Assembly (NCBI GenBank): GCA_000434215.1
Contig: HF999665.1
Location: forward strand, 3,108 to 33,252
Direction of reading: 5' to 3'
DNA length: 30,145 nt
Origin: Bacteroides sp. CAG:144
GTDB taxonomy: Bacteria > Bacteroidota > Bacteroidia > Bacteroidales > UBA11471
The position numbers and the translations under genes are program-made. Below the pieces are notes generated by a model. That model saw nothing but the letters and a program-made list of their open reading frames with translations. It did not search any database and was not told the origin of the DNA. This document shows positions 22,540 through 30,145 of the stretch, piece after piece (positions within the stretch are counted from its first letter, which is position 1; the number at the start of each line of letters is the position of its first letter).

Positions 22540-25413
22540 TTAATATTTCATCATACGAGCCGTGCGGGTCGTATCGTCGGCAATAACAGCACAGTTATAA
22601 ACACCGGCAGGCAGGTCATCGAGACCTTTGACTTCGACCATACCGCCCGAAACGGTCAAGTCGTTGCTGTAAACGAGAGCACCCGACAGACTGTAAATTT
22701 CCACTTTGACAGTTCCCGTACTTTGCGGCAGAGTTACCGTGAAACGATCCTTGAAAGGATTGGGATAAACAACCACATCTTCTCTTTCCTGAGCAGCTAT
22801 TTCTTCGATAGCCGTTACACCGTGCTCATACTTCGACTTGATTTCGAGCTCGGTGAGAGCGTCGTTATAAAGCGTGAATTCATCGATAGAACCGATAAAT
22901 GGAGAATCGAAATTGACATTGACATTACCGATAACCAAAGCTTCGCTTCCATCGATAGCACCGGTAGCATCATTGGCAGAGGCTTTGAGTTCACCGTCGA
23001 TGTAGAGGAGAAGTTTTGCATTCTCGACATCACGCACGGCAACCACATGATGCCAGTTTCCGTCGAAATAAGAAGTTGCGGAAACCTCTGCCAACGATTT
23101 GGTTACATCGTCATCTACACCGAAATAAAGAGTACCTTTCTTATATTCGAGACCGAACCACTTTCCGGTATTTCTATCACCGTCCGACTTATGACTACCT
23201 TTGTGCAAGAGATAACGGCTCTGCGAGCTATTACCGGCAGTCGACTTGAACCACAACTCATACGAGAACGGAGCACTCTCAAATACGATTTCTTCATACG
23301 AAGGAACAATCATACCGTCGGTCGTATTGGCGGCATCGAAAAGTATGGCACCATTGATTTTACCCTCACCCCATACCGGAACATACGAACCGTAAGGAGT
23401 GGCATCATTGGCCATGATTTCTTCACTGGTAGGCACATTTACGGCCGTAGAACCCGATGTTTCGTCAAACGCGAAATAAGCGACTTTCGTACGCACGGGT
23501 TCTTGTCCGGTCGTGAAGTTCCACACCTCTCCCTGCGTTCTGCCGTAAGTATTCTCCACATCGATTCTCCAATAATAGGTAGTATTCGGCTCTACGTCCA
23601 TCGTGTACGATCTGCTACGTACCGTAGCCACAGAATCGAGGCGATCGGGCGATGTGCCTACATATACGTAATAATAAGGACGACCCGTTACTTCGTTTGA
23701 GAATTTAAGCGTTACCGTCGTATATTCGGCGATTGTTTCACCATTTGCGGGAATGGGATCGGTCGAGAGGTCGGGTTCGCCCGGGGCACCTTTGGTCCGG
23801 AAAGAAAACTCTGCGGGGAGCGACGCCATATCGTCGGTAAAGGTCGTGAAGCGCAGCGTATAATTCGTTTTCTCCGAGAGCCCTTTCACCGTGTAAGAAG
23901 TAACGTCGGTACCGATTGTTTCGACGGTTGTATATTCTCCGCCCTCAGGCATCACTTCTACGCGGATTTTTGCTCCGGTGGCTTTTTCGTGGCACTCAAA
24001 AGCCACCGTAATACTGTCGGTACCCAGCGACTTGGCAAGGATTTCCACCGGATATTTCAAGAAAGGAACAGGCGAAGCAGGTATGCTGTTGATATAATTT
24101 TCGATATTGAGGTAACCGTTAGCAGCCACTTTCACAGCATCGGTTGCATCATTCGGATCCAATCCATTGGCCTTTTCCCACTCATCGGGCATACCGTCGT
24201 TATCGGTATCCAACGGTTTCGGAGCGTTGTAGATATTTCCTACACCGTTTACCAATCCCAATACGGATTCACTCGAAATAATCACGCCTTTATTTCCCAA
24301 AGAACGCAACTCATCGATGACGTATTCATCGACTTCATCCCGATCGGGCAAACAGGCACCAACACTATCAACGACCCACTGATATGCCTCCTCGGCCGAC
24401 ATCGACATCGAAGCAATAGAAGCATGAGGATGTTCCGAAGGATATTCTTCGCTTTGCAACAAGTCTTCAAACGAATCAACACGGGTCGCACGGGCAAAAT
24501 CGTTCTCGTCCATATCACGACCGTTAAGGACACCATCCCTCGACATATCGGTTTTGTTTCCGCGCTGGTAAACGGTCGTCAACTGATTTCCCGAACCGAC
24601 CCCATTTCCTCCGGAATTCGGACCTTGGATAAAATAGTTAGACTGTACATCGGCCCAAATACGTCCTTCGGAATCACCACCGAGGTTGTAACCGCCACCG
24701 CTACCCCAGTTATACACCACATTGTTGATGTACTGGTTAAGACCTTTCACCTTATGGTTACGGGTATTATTATCGGCGTAGAGATTCCGGTAAAGCGTTA
24801 CCCCACCCACAGTATTGGTCGGTTGGCAAAGACCACCGGCCGAGTGAGGCAAAAGGCCTTGGCTCATAATGGTTTTTTGAATTGTGATATTTCCTACTCC
24901 ACCGTTCTTACCGTCGGAATTGATCGAGAATGTCTCATCTTTTCCCCATGAAATGGAACAATGGTCAAATATCATATTGGAACCGTTGGCTATACCAGCG
25001 GCATCATTTTGTCCGCGACCACTCATTCCCATACGGATACGCAGATAACGGACGATAATATCGCTGGCTCCGGAAAACGAAGTGCGTTCTCCGTAAATGA
25101 CAATACCACTACCGGGAGCCGTCTGCCCGGCAATTGTCAGATTCTTGGAAAACACAAGAGGACTTTTAATTCGAATTACACCTGCCACATCAAAAACAAC
25201 AATGCGATTAGGTTGACTGACAGCATCACGTAAAGATCCCTTTCCCGAGTCATTGAGATTGGTTACATGGTATACCGTCGGATTTTCTCCCGCGCGCGCA
25301 CCTCGTGCAAAACGGCCGTAACCTTCCGCTCCCGGGAATGCGATCAGCTCATCGGCCACCGCTCCGGCAAGGCAAGCAAATGCCATGCAAAATGTTAGTA
25401 AAATTCTTTTCAT
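22540..25413 (-). CDS. PL1 pectate lyase with FN3, LamG and T9SS sorting domains
   Basis: The 957-residue secreted protein has a signal peptide (MKRILLTFCMAFACLAGAVA). A parallel beta-helix of the PL1 pectate-lyase family follows (about 24-460: AFPGAEGYGRFARGAR, VFDVAGVIRI, DIIVRYLRIRMG, IFDHCSISWGKDE). A calcium-type DTDNDGMPDEWEKANGLDP stretch lies near its end. Then come two fibronectin-III-like domains (about 465-645), a LamG/concanavalin-like domain (about 650-868) and a Por/T9SS type A sorting domain (880-957, starting VVVYPNPF). It should cleave homogalacturonan or related backbones by beta-elimination at the cell surface, after export through the type IX system. The unsaturated ends would feed the GH105 enzyme encoded upstream on the same strand. 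Confidence 0.92.
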   Translation of the reverse strand: MKRILLTFCMAFACLAGAVADELIAFPGAEGYGRFARGARAGENPTVYHVTNLNDSGKGSLRDAVSQPNRIVVFDVAGVIRIKSPLVFSKNLTIAGQTAPGSGIVIYGERTSFSGASDIIVRYLRIRMGMSGRGQNDAAGIANGSNMIFDHCSISWGKDETFSINSDGKNGGVGNITIQKTIMSQGLLPHSAGGLCQPTNTVGGVTLYRNLYADNNTRNHKVKGLNQYINNVVYNWGSGGGYNLGGDSEGRIWADVQSNYFIQGPNSGGNGVGSGNQLTTVYQRGNKTDMSRDGVLNGRDMDENDFARATRVDSFEDLLQSEEYPSEHPHASIASMSMSAEEAYQWVVDSVGACLPDRDEVDEYVIDELRSLGNKGVIISSESVLGLVNGVGNIYNAPKPLDTDNDGMPDEWEKANGLDPNDATDAVKVAANGYLNIENYINSIPASPVPFLKYPVEILAKSLGTDSITVAFECHEKATGAKIRVEVMPEGGEYTTVETIGTDVTSYTVKGLSEKTNYTLRFTTFTDDMASLPAEFSFRTKGAPGEPDLSTDPIPANGETIAEYTTVTLKFSNEVTGRPYYYVYVGTSPDRLDSVATVRSRSYTMDVEPNTTYYWRIDVENTYGRTQGEVWNFTTGQEPVRTKVAYFAFDETSGSTAVNVPTSEEIMANDATPYGSYVPVWGEGKINGAILFDAANTTDGMIVPSYEEIVFESAPFSYELWFKSTAGNSSQSRYLLHKGSHKSDGDRNTGKWFGLEYKKGTLYFGVDDDVTKSLAEVSATSYFDGNWHHVVAVRDVENAKLLLYIDGELKASANDATGAIDGSEALVIGNVNVNFDSPFIGSIDEFTLYNDALTELEIKSKYEHGVTAIEEIAAQEREDVVVYPNPFKDRFTVTLPQSTGTVKVEIYSLSGALVYSNDLTVSGGMVEVKGLDDLPAGVYNCAVIADDTTRTARMMKY

Positions 25414-25720
25414 GTGTATAAGTTATTTTAGGTTTATAACATCTCAAATACAAATAATCCCCGACACTCTCCCTTTTTCCGGAGAAAATGTCCGATGAAG
25501 GCAATTCTTATGACGGATAAAATGAAAATTCAAAGGATTGTTTTCATGGTACATCAAAGAATACGAGGCATTAGAGGTTACAAATAAACAAAATATTATC
25601 TCTCATTCGACTGCAAATATTGATAGACGAACTTTCTTAAATGATTTTTATCTGATTATCGATATTCTTGCCATTATGAATAGAACATAGCGAAGTAAAA
25701 AAAACCTTACCCAAACGCAT
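25414..25720. other. AT-rich upstream region of the pectate lyase gene
   Basis: About 300 bases with no supported gene. It should contain the pectate lyase promoter, but I found no exact TAnnTTTG box with a -33 partner on the minus strand, and no hairpin. Confidence 0.4.
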
Positions 25721-26260
25721 GTCATTCTGAACGAAGCATTAGCAAAACAATGAATCCCTTGCAAATCCTATTGTCATTCTGACGACTGTGAGGGAGGAAG
25801 AATTTCAAAAGAAACGGGCATTTTTCAGGAGATTCCTCGCATACGCTTGGAATGACATTTGGATTACTGCCCGCAAAAAACGTTGTCATTCTGAACGGAA
25901 TGCAGTGGAGTGAAGAATCTCCCAAGAAATGAGTTTATTGTGAGATCTCTCACATACGTTCGAGATGACAAATATGTCATTCTGAATGCAGCGTGAGCGG
26001 AATGAAGAATCTCAAACAAATTGCAGAAGATTCCTCATATTCATTCGGAATGATAAGTAGACAAAAGGCGAGAGATTCCTCGCATACGCTTGGAATGACA
26101 CGACTGTCATTCTGACGACCATAGGGAGGAAGAATCTCCTACCAAGAAAGTACGAGCAAAGTGAAAAACCTCTTGGATAGAAGCGTTGAGGGTGAGATGC
26201 TTCGCTGTTGCTCAGCATGACAGGGTATTTTGGGGATTCCTCGCATACGCTCGGATGACA
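25721..26260. repeat. Array of about ten alternating GTCATTCnGA palindromic repeat units
   Basis: Forward units start with GTCATTCTGA at 25721, 25773, 25885, 25976 and 26106, and several end in GAAGAATCTC. Inverted units, GAGATTCCTCGCATACGCTT followed by GGAATGACA, lie at about 25829-25857, 25942-25970, 26027-26054, 26072-26100 and 26232-26260. A related variant ending CTCAGCATGACA is at 26191-26222. The inverted units at 25829 and 26072 share 29 identical bases. Forward/inverted neighbours can fold into long hairpins. No gene is supported here; open frames through it merely translate the repeats. Confidence 0.8.
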
Positions 26261-26264
26261 AAAA

Positions 26265-26290
26265 AGAGGGGCGCACAAATGCGCCCCTCT
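26265..26290 (-). terminator. Terminator of the T9SS beta-helix protein gene
   Basis: An 11-bp GC-rich stem (AGAGGGGCGCA at 26265-26275 with 26280-26290) closes a 4-base loop and is followed on the minus strand by a run of T. It lies 22 bases after the stop codon. Confidence 0.85.
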
Positions 26291-26312
26291 CCTATATCAA
26301 ACAATCGTCGGA

Positions 26313-28592
26313 TTACTCAACGATGAGTTTTTGCGTATAAGCCTTGTCGGCCGTCGTTACGCGAACATAATAGATACCGGCTTGCAAATCCGAAACGTCG
26401 AGCGTCAAAGTCGATTCAGCGGTAGCAACCGATTTCACCAACTGAGCAGCCGAGTTATATACGGCCACGTTTGCCACTTCACCGGCAGCTACGGCAATCG
26501 TAACATTTCCGCCACGGGCAGGATTGGGATATACCTGCAAGTTGCTATTGTCGGCATCTACGCTTTCGATAGCATCGGGTTCTGCCTCACCATTACCGGC
26601 TTTCGTACATTTAGCCACCAACTTGTATTGAGCAGGAGCAATAACGGTCGTTACATTTTCGCCTTTGATCGGATCATATTCCGTTTTGGTCTCAGCAGGA
26701 ACTTTTACAGATTGCAATTCGAACGTTGCGCCGTTGAAAGCATCGTCTACAATCAAACTGAAGCAATTCTCATCGGTTACGTCATCGACGTAGCTTCTGA
26801 TGGTATCGGCTTGCATGAGGACGATTTCATCGCCTTCGGCTACCGACCATTTGTCGCGCGGAGCAAGTTTGATGTTGATCTTAGCATCTGTTCCGGCTTC
26901 GGTATCGCTGTAAACGCGGATTTCGTTTTCTACAGCAACTACGTCGTGTTTATCTTTGTCGATGATTTCGAACTCGATATTTGCACCGTTGTAGAGGAGT
27001 AAATTAGCAGCCGAACCAGATTCTCTTGCGGCAATCTTCATACCGGTAGCCTCAGAATAAATTCCTTTATTGTCCGTATCATAAACGACAATTGCATTGG
27101 CAGCATTGATTCTAAGTGTATCTACGGCATCGCTACCGGGTTGCATGGTTCCGTAAAGAGCGGTATGACCACCGATTGTTCCGAAGCCGCCGATTGTTCC
27201 GGTCGGACGACAAGTTACCACATTGTTGCTCGATACTTTATTTTGTCCCGTAGCCGTCGTGTTTTGAGGATCGGGGTTATTGAAGAGCACACGGCCTTCC
27301 CATACTTCCATACCCAAGAAAATCTGGTTATCGGGAGCAGTAATATAGGTCGTTCCTGTACCTTCTTTGATAAGCCCTACACCGTCTTCACGATAAGGTT
27401 TATTTCCTTTTGTCGCAGCAGTAATGGTACCATCGATATGGCTGTCTTTACCGTCGCGGCCAAAAAGGAGAACCAACTGAGGATTGGAGTCTTTATAATA
27501 ACCGGCAACGATACCTTTTTTGTCTACATTGAGGCTCTTTACTGCCACCATAGCCACATTGGGAGTTCCACCGGCCGATTCACACATTACGGAGGCTCCT
27601 TCACCAATAAGCAATTCTATTCCTGTCCAATTGTAGAACAAGCTGTCGAGAAGGAGCTTGTCATTCTTCCAAACATTATAAAGCAAAGAGTCGCCATCGA
27701 GCTTAGCATAAAACGCTCTCGAAGCAGAAGTTCCTTTTGCAGACTCTGCCGGGAAAATTATACCGTTCAAACCAGAGGCGGTATCATCGGCTTTAAAGAT
27801 ATTAAGCTTGCCCGTAAATCCCGAGAAATCGGCAGGATGAGCATTTTTTGCACCAGACAAGAATACACGTTCACCCCGAGAATAAACATTTATAGTACCG
27901 TTTCCGGTAACATAAATATTGGTATCACTCGTCATATAGGTATAACGAGAGGGATAAAGATTCCACGTAGAACCGTCGGTAATGTTGACATCGGCACCGA
28001 AAGCAGCATAGTCGCTGCCCATACTACCTAAATCGACAGTACCCACACCTTCAATAGTAACTTTCTTACCGAAAACAGTCGTAGCAATAGACGATTTCGA
28101 CTTACGAGCTACCGTACCGCCTTTTATCACGGTTCCGCCGGGCAAGTTATTTACGACATCGGTATACAAAATTCCGTCGCCCGATTTGGTCAAAGCAGCA
28201 TCGGTTGCTGTGGCTGCCGCATTGAAAGCCACCGATTCCGACTCGGGAGAGAACGTATACGTAACTTTAGAGTTGTCGACTTGGATTCCGCCGAGTTCCA
28301 ATCCTGTCCCTACCGTAATCGCAGGAGAATCGGTATTCATCCCAAAATCGGGATTGGTGAGAACATTATACACTTCGTCATTGAACAATGCGATATTGCC
28401 ACTCACGAATGATTGAGCATCCGGCTCATCGGGATTCTCGTCGGCTCCGATCCAAGCTTGGAAAGTCGTATTCCACGGGAACAGCAACCCTTCTGAATCC
28501 GGGTCGTTCATTGCCGCCCATTTCTGAACAGTTTGCGCGGACATACCTGCCGAAGCAAGAACAGCCGCTACTAAAAAAGTAATTTTCTTCAT
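26313..28592 (-). CDS. Large secreted beta-helix (autotransporter-passenger-like) protein with T9SS sorting domain
   Basis: The 759-residue protein has a signal peptide (MKKITFLVAAVLASAGMSAQ). A long Gly/Thr/Asn-rich region follows, with passenger-type repeats such as GVGLIKEGTGTTYITAPDNQ followed by WEGRVLFNN, and GTIGGFGTIGGHTALYGTMQPGSDAVDTLRI-like sequence. These resemble the G-x-LxKxGxGTLxL and GxGTIGG...GTLxPG patterns of autotransporter passengers. There is no beta-barrel translocator. Instead it ends in a T9SS type A sorting domain from about residue 680 (LQVYPNPARGGNVTIAV ... GIYYVRVTT). It is probably a surface adhesin or a carbohydrate-associated protein, but no catalytic motif is recognisable and no function is claimed. 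It is a single gene between two terminators, on the same strand as the pectin enzymes. Confidence 0.8.
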   Translation of the reverse strand: MKKITFLVAAVLASAGMSAQTVQKWAAMNDPDSEGLLFPWNTTFQAWIGADENPDEPDAQSFVSGNIALFNDEVYNVLTNPDFGMNTDSPAITVGTGLELGGIQVDNSKVTYTFSPESESVAFNAAATATDAALTKSGDGILYTDVVNNLPGGTVIKGGTVARKSKSSIATTVFGKKVTIEGVGTVDLGSMGSDYAAFGADVNITDGSTWNLYPSRYTYMTSDTNIYVTGNGTINVYSRGERVFLSGAKNAHPADFSGFTGKLNIFKADDTASGLNGIIFPAESAKGTSASRAFYAKLDGDSLLYNVWKNDKLLLDSLFYNWTGIELLIGEGASVMCESAGGTPNVAMVAVKSLNVDKKGIVAGYYKDSNPQLVLLFGRDGKDSHIDGTITAATKGNKPYREDGVGLIKEGTGTTYITAPDNQIFLGMEVWEGRVLFNNPDPQNTTATGQNKVSSNNVVTCRPTGTIGGFGTIGGHTALYGTMQPGSDAVDTLRINAANAIVVYDTDNKGIYSEATGMKIAARESGSAANLLLYNGANIEFEIIDKDKHDVVAVENEIRVYSDTEAGTDAKINIKLAPRDKWSVAEGDEIVLMQADTIRSYVDDVTDENCFSLIVDDAFNGATFELQSVKVPAETKTEYDPIKGENVTTVIAPAQYKLVAKCTKAGNGEAEPDAIESVDADNSNLQVYPNPARGGNVTIAVAAGEVANVAVYNSAAQLVKSVATAESTLTLDVSDLQAGIYYVRVTTADKAYTQKLIVE

Positions 28593-28669
28593 GATACTTT
28601 TGGTATTAGTTAAGTTTATACTTGAAAAAAATATCTATCAATATGATTTGAGTTTTCTAACAGGCAAAG

Positions 28670-28705
28670 AAAAGAGTTATTTCGGTGTATTGAAATAACT
28701 CTTTT
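28670..28705 (-). terminator. Terminator after the GH105 gene
   Basis: A perfect 14-bp stem (AAAAGAGTTATTTC at 28670-28683 with 28692-28705) with an 8-base loop ends in a T4 run on either strand. It lies 59 bases after the GH105 stop and 78 bases before the next start codon. Confidence 0.8.
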
Positions 28706-28764
28706 GATATTAAAACTGTTTTTTTTGACAGCGAGTCTCTATTCCAAACAAATTTAGGATTTTT

Positions 28765-29964
28765 TTACCGCTTGCGGGCAGGACGAGTCCCATGCGCAGC
28801 CTCGTACTTTTCGAGTTGTATGCAACCCATGATAAACGGCCCGGTGGCTTTGGCGTCGTTATCGCGCATACGCTCGTGGATATAGTAATCGAACGAGCCG
28901 TCGCGGTACTTGTTGCCGCCCAATCCGCCCACGGCGCAACAACGGGTAAGCGTCCACGTCTTGTCGGGATTTTTCTTGAGCAACTCCTTGCGCAGCCCGT
29001 CATAAGCCTTCTGCGCAACCTCGATATAGGAAGAGTCGATGTAACCTTTGTTTACCGCCTTGGCATAGGCATACATAAACTGCGACGTAACAGAAGCCTC
29101 GGGAAAGTTGCCTTCGCGATCGATCTGGTCGAGCACCTGATACCAAAGACCGTCCTTATCCTGATACTCGGGCAGCGTAACGGCCATGCCCTTGATTATC
29201 GTGATGAGATCGGCACGACGGGGGTGATTCTCGGGCACATAATCGAGCACATCGACCAGCGCCATGAACCACCAGCCCATGCTGCGTCCCCAGAAATTGG
29301 GCGAATGCCCCGTAGTGGGATCGGCCCAACGCTGATTGCGGCTCTCATCGTAGGCGTGGAAATAGAGTCCCGTGCGGTTGTCGAAAGTGCGGCGGGCACA
29401 GATAAGGAACTGCTTCACGGCATCATCGATCAACTCGGGCTTGTCGAAAGTAGCTCCGTAACGGGCGAGAAAAGGCGACGCCATATAGAGGCCGTCGAGC
29501 CATATCTGGTAAGGATAAATGAGTTTATGCCAAAATGCCCCCTCATGGGTACGGGGCTGGCGTGCCAACTGACGGACAAGAACGTCCATCGCCTTTTTGT
29601 ACTTGGGATCGCCCGTCTCGGCATAGACATCGAAAAGCACTTTTCCGGAGTTGATGAAATCGAGATTGTAATCGGCCATCTCATAGAGGTGGATCTCGCC
29701 CTTATCGTTGATAAGGGTATCGGCCCACTCGGCCACATAATCATAGTACTTGCGGTCACCGGTGTAATGCCACATGTCGAGCATGGCGCAACAGCCCACA
29801 CCCTGAGCATAACCGAAGAAGAGACGCTTACCGTGATCGAGCTGCCAAGCCTCGGGTGCGCGCTTCATCTCCGACTCAGCAAACTCGACCGACATTTTTT
29901 GAGCCGAAAGGGTAAGCGAACACGCGCAACAGGCCGCAACGGCAAAAGAGGTTTTCCAATTCAT
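28765..29964 (-). CDS. GH105 unsaturated rhamnogalacturonyl hydrolase
   Basis: The 399-residue enzyme has an N-terminal signal-like segment (TSFAVAACCACSLTLSAQ) and the (alpha/alpha)6 barrel of GH105. Family landmarks are FFGYAQGVGCCAMLDMW, YNLDFINSGKVL (Asp102), YQIWLDGLYMASPF with the probable catalytic Asp157 (the Asp143 region of YteR), WGRSMGWWFMAL and a C-terminal DGSFDYYIHERMRDNDAKATGPF. It hydrolyses the unsaturated uronic acid left at the non-reducing end by pectate or rhamnogalacturonan lyases, through hydration of the double bond. It follows the esterase gene at the window edge after 23 bases, suggesting one operon, and it is followed by a terminator. Confidence 0.93.
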   Translation of the reverse strand: MNWKTSFAVAACCACSLTLSAQKMSVEFAESEMKRAPEAWQLDHGKRLFFGYAQGVGCCAMLDMWHYTGDRKYYDYVAEWADTLINDKGEIHLYEMADYNLDFINSGKVLFDVYAETGDPKYKKAMDVLVRQLARQPRTHEGAFWHKLIYPYQIWLDGLYMASPFLARYGATFDKPELIDDAVKQFLICARRTFDNRTGLYFHAYDESRNQRWADPTTGHSPNFWGRSMGWWFMALVDVLDYVPENHPRRADLITIIKGMAVTLPEYQDKDGLWYQVLDQIDREGNFPEASVTSQFMYAYAKAVNKGYIDSSYIEVAQKAYDGLRKELLKKNPDKTWTLTRCCAVGGLGGNKYRDGSFDYYIHERMRDNDAKATGPFIMGCIQLEKYEAAHGTRPARKR

Positions 29965-29987
29965 GTTTTTCTTGTTTTTATGTGTAT

Positions 29988-30145
29988 TTATAATTTCCAG
30001 TCATCGGTACGGAACGGTGTCGCCGGCAATCCTTCGCGGTTATAGAGATTGACCCGGAAAAACTTATCCCACCCGTAACGTACCGCCACGGGCGACGACA
30101 CTTGGGGCGACGATACTTCGACCTTATCGCCTCTGATAACGGCTT
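29988..30145 (-). CDS. C-terminal end of a sialate O-acetylesterase-like SGNH protein (partial)
   Basis: Reading the minus strand from the window edge gives about 51 residues ([18 protein letters not shown], then [11 protein letters not shown]) ending [17 protein letters not shown] and a TAA stop at 29988-29990. The endings VRYxW and NxEGLPAxPFRTDxW are characteristic of bacterial sialate-O-acetylesterase-like carbohydrate esterases. The catalytic part lies outside the window. The stop is 23 bases before the GH105 start, so the two genes are probably co-transcribed in the pectin region. Confidence 0.75.
   Translation of the reverse strand, partial: AVIRGDKVEVSSPQVSSPVAVRYGWDKFFRVNLYNREGLPATPFRTDDWKL

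Noticed and set aside
23989..24951. 320-codon open frame on the plus strand
   Set aside because: It is antisense to the pectate lyase catalytic domain, where the minus strand carries the conserved PL1 motifs.
25722..25925. Short minus-strand frame containing NVIPSVCEESPEK
   Set aside because: It is a translation of the GTCATTC repeat units. The same peptide-like pattern recurs in the frames at 26012-26278 and 22117-22533, as expected for repeats and not for genes.
25721..26260. Possible CRISPR array
   Set aside because: Units alternate in orientation, vary in sequence and have irregular spacers of very different lengths. No cas gene is in the window.
28792..30045. 417-codon open frame on the plus strand
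   Set aside because: It is antisense to the GH105 gene and runs into the neighbouring esterase gene. It has no family motif, and the minus strand encodes clear GH105 signatures.

Overview
The window looks like a chromosomal segment of a gut-type member of the Bacteroidales (Bacteroidetes). The evidence is: Bacteroidetes-type promoters (-7 TAnnTTTG, -33 TTTG) in front of several genes; two secreted proteins ending in Por/T9SS-type sorting domains; a tRNA without an encoded CCA end; a pectin/glycan-degrading gene set; and mostly weak Shine-Dalgarno signals. The genus cannot be fixed from the sequence alone.

Layout. 1-2621 (+) is a short operon: the 3' part of a mannose-1-phosphate guanylyltransferase, a secreted transglutaminase-like protein and a minimal AlaX-type tRNA-editing domain. 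2715-5212 (-) carries a pentapeptide-repeat protein and typA/bipA, separated by a strong terminator. rpsO (+) follows. 5829-8992 (-) is a compact arsenic-type module: ArsR, an ArsF-like thioredoxin lipoprotein, an ArsG/CcdA-like membrane protein, a small CxxC thioredoxin and an ArsP-type permease. Two near-identical operators sit on its promoters. Its base composition differs from the flanks (few TCGA tetranucleotides), which suggests acquisition by transfer. 9402-11533 (-) holds proC and a degenerate aspartokinase homologue that has lost its catalytic motifs but kept its ACT domains. 11966-15012 (+) is a system II cytochrome c maturation pair (ResB-like and CcsA) followed by a membrane-anchored, apparently tri-heme cytochrome c peroxidase broken by a one-base frameshift in a T run. 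tRNA-Lys(CTT) and upp (-) follow.

16402-29988 and beyond is a plant-cell-wall/pectin glycan region. A forward operon encodes a GH95 alpha-L-fucosidase-type enzyme, a GH2 beta-galactosidase-type enzyme and an SGNH esterase. On the reverse strand are an amputated rhamnogalacturonan-acetylesterase remnant, a large PL1 pectate lyase with FN3, LamG and T9SS domains, an autotransporter-passenger-like beta-helix protein with a T9SS sorting domain, a GH105 unsaturated rhamnogalacturonyl hydrolase and the 3' end of a sialate-O-acetylesterase-like protein. Together these suggest cleavage of pectin backbones and side chains: lyase, then unsaturated uronyl hydrolase, with deacetylation, defucosylation and degalactosylation. 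No SusC/SusD pair or local regulator is visible. Two clusters of palindromic intergenic repeats (GTCATTCnGA family) lie in this region, and one forms the breakpoint of the truncated esterase gene.
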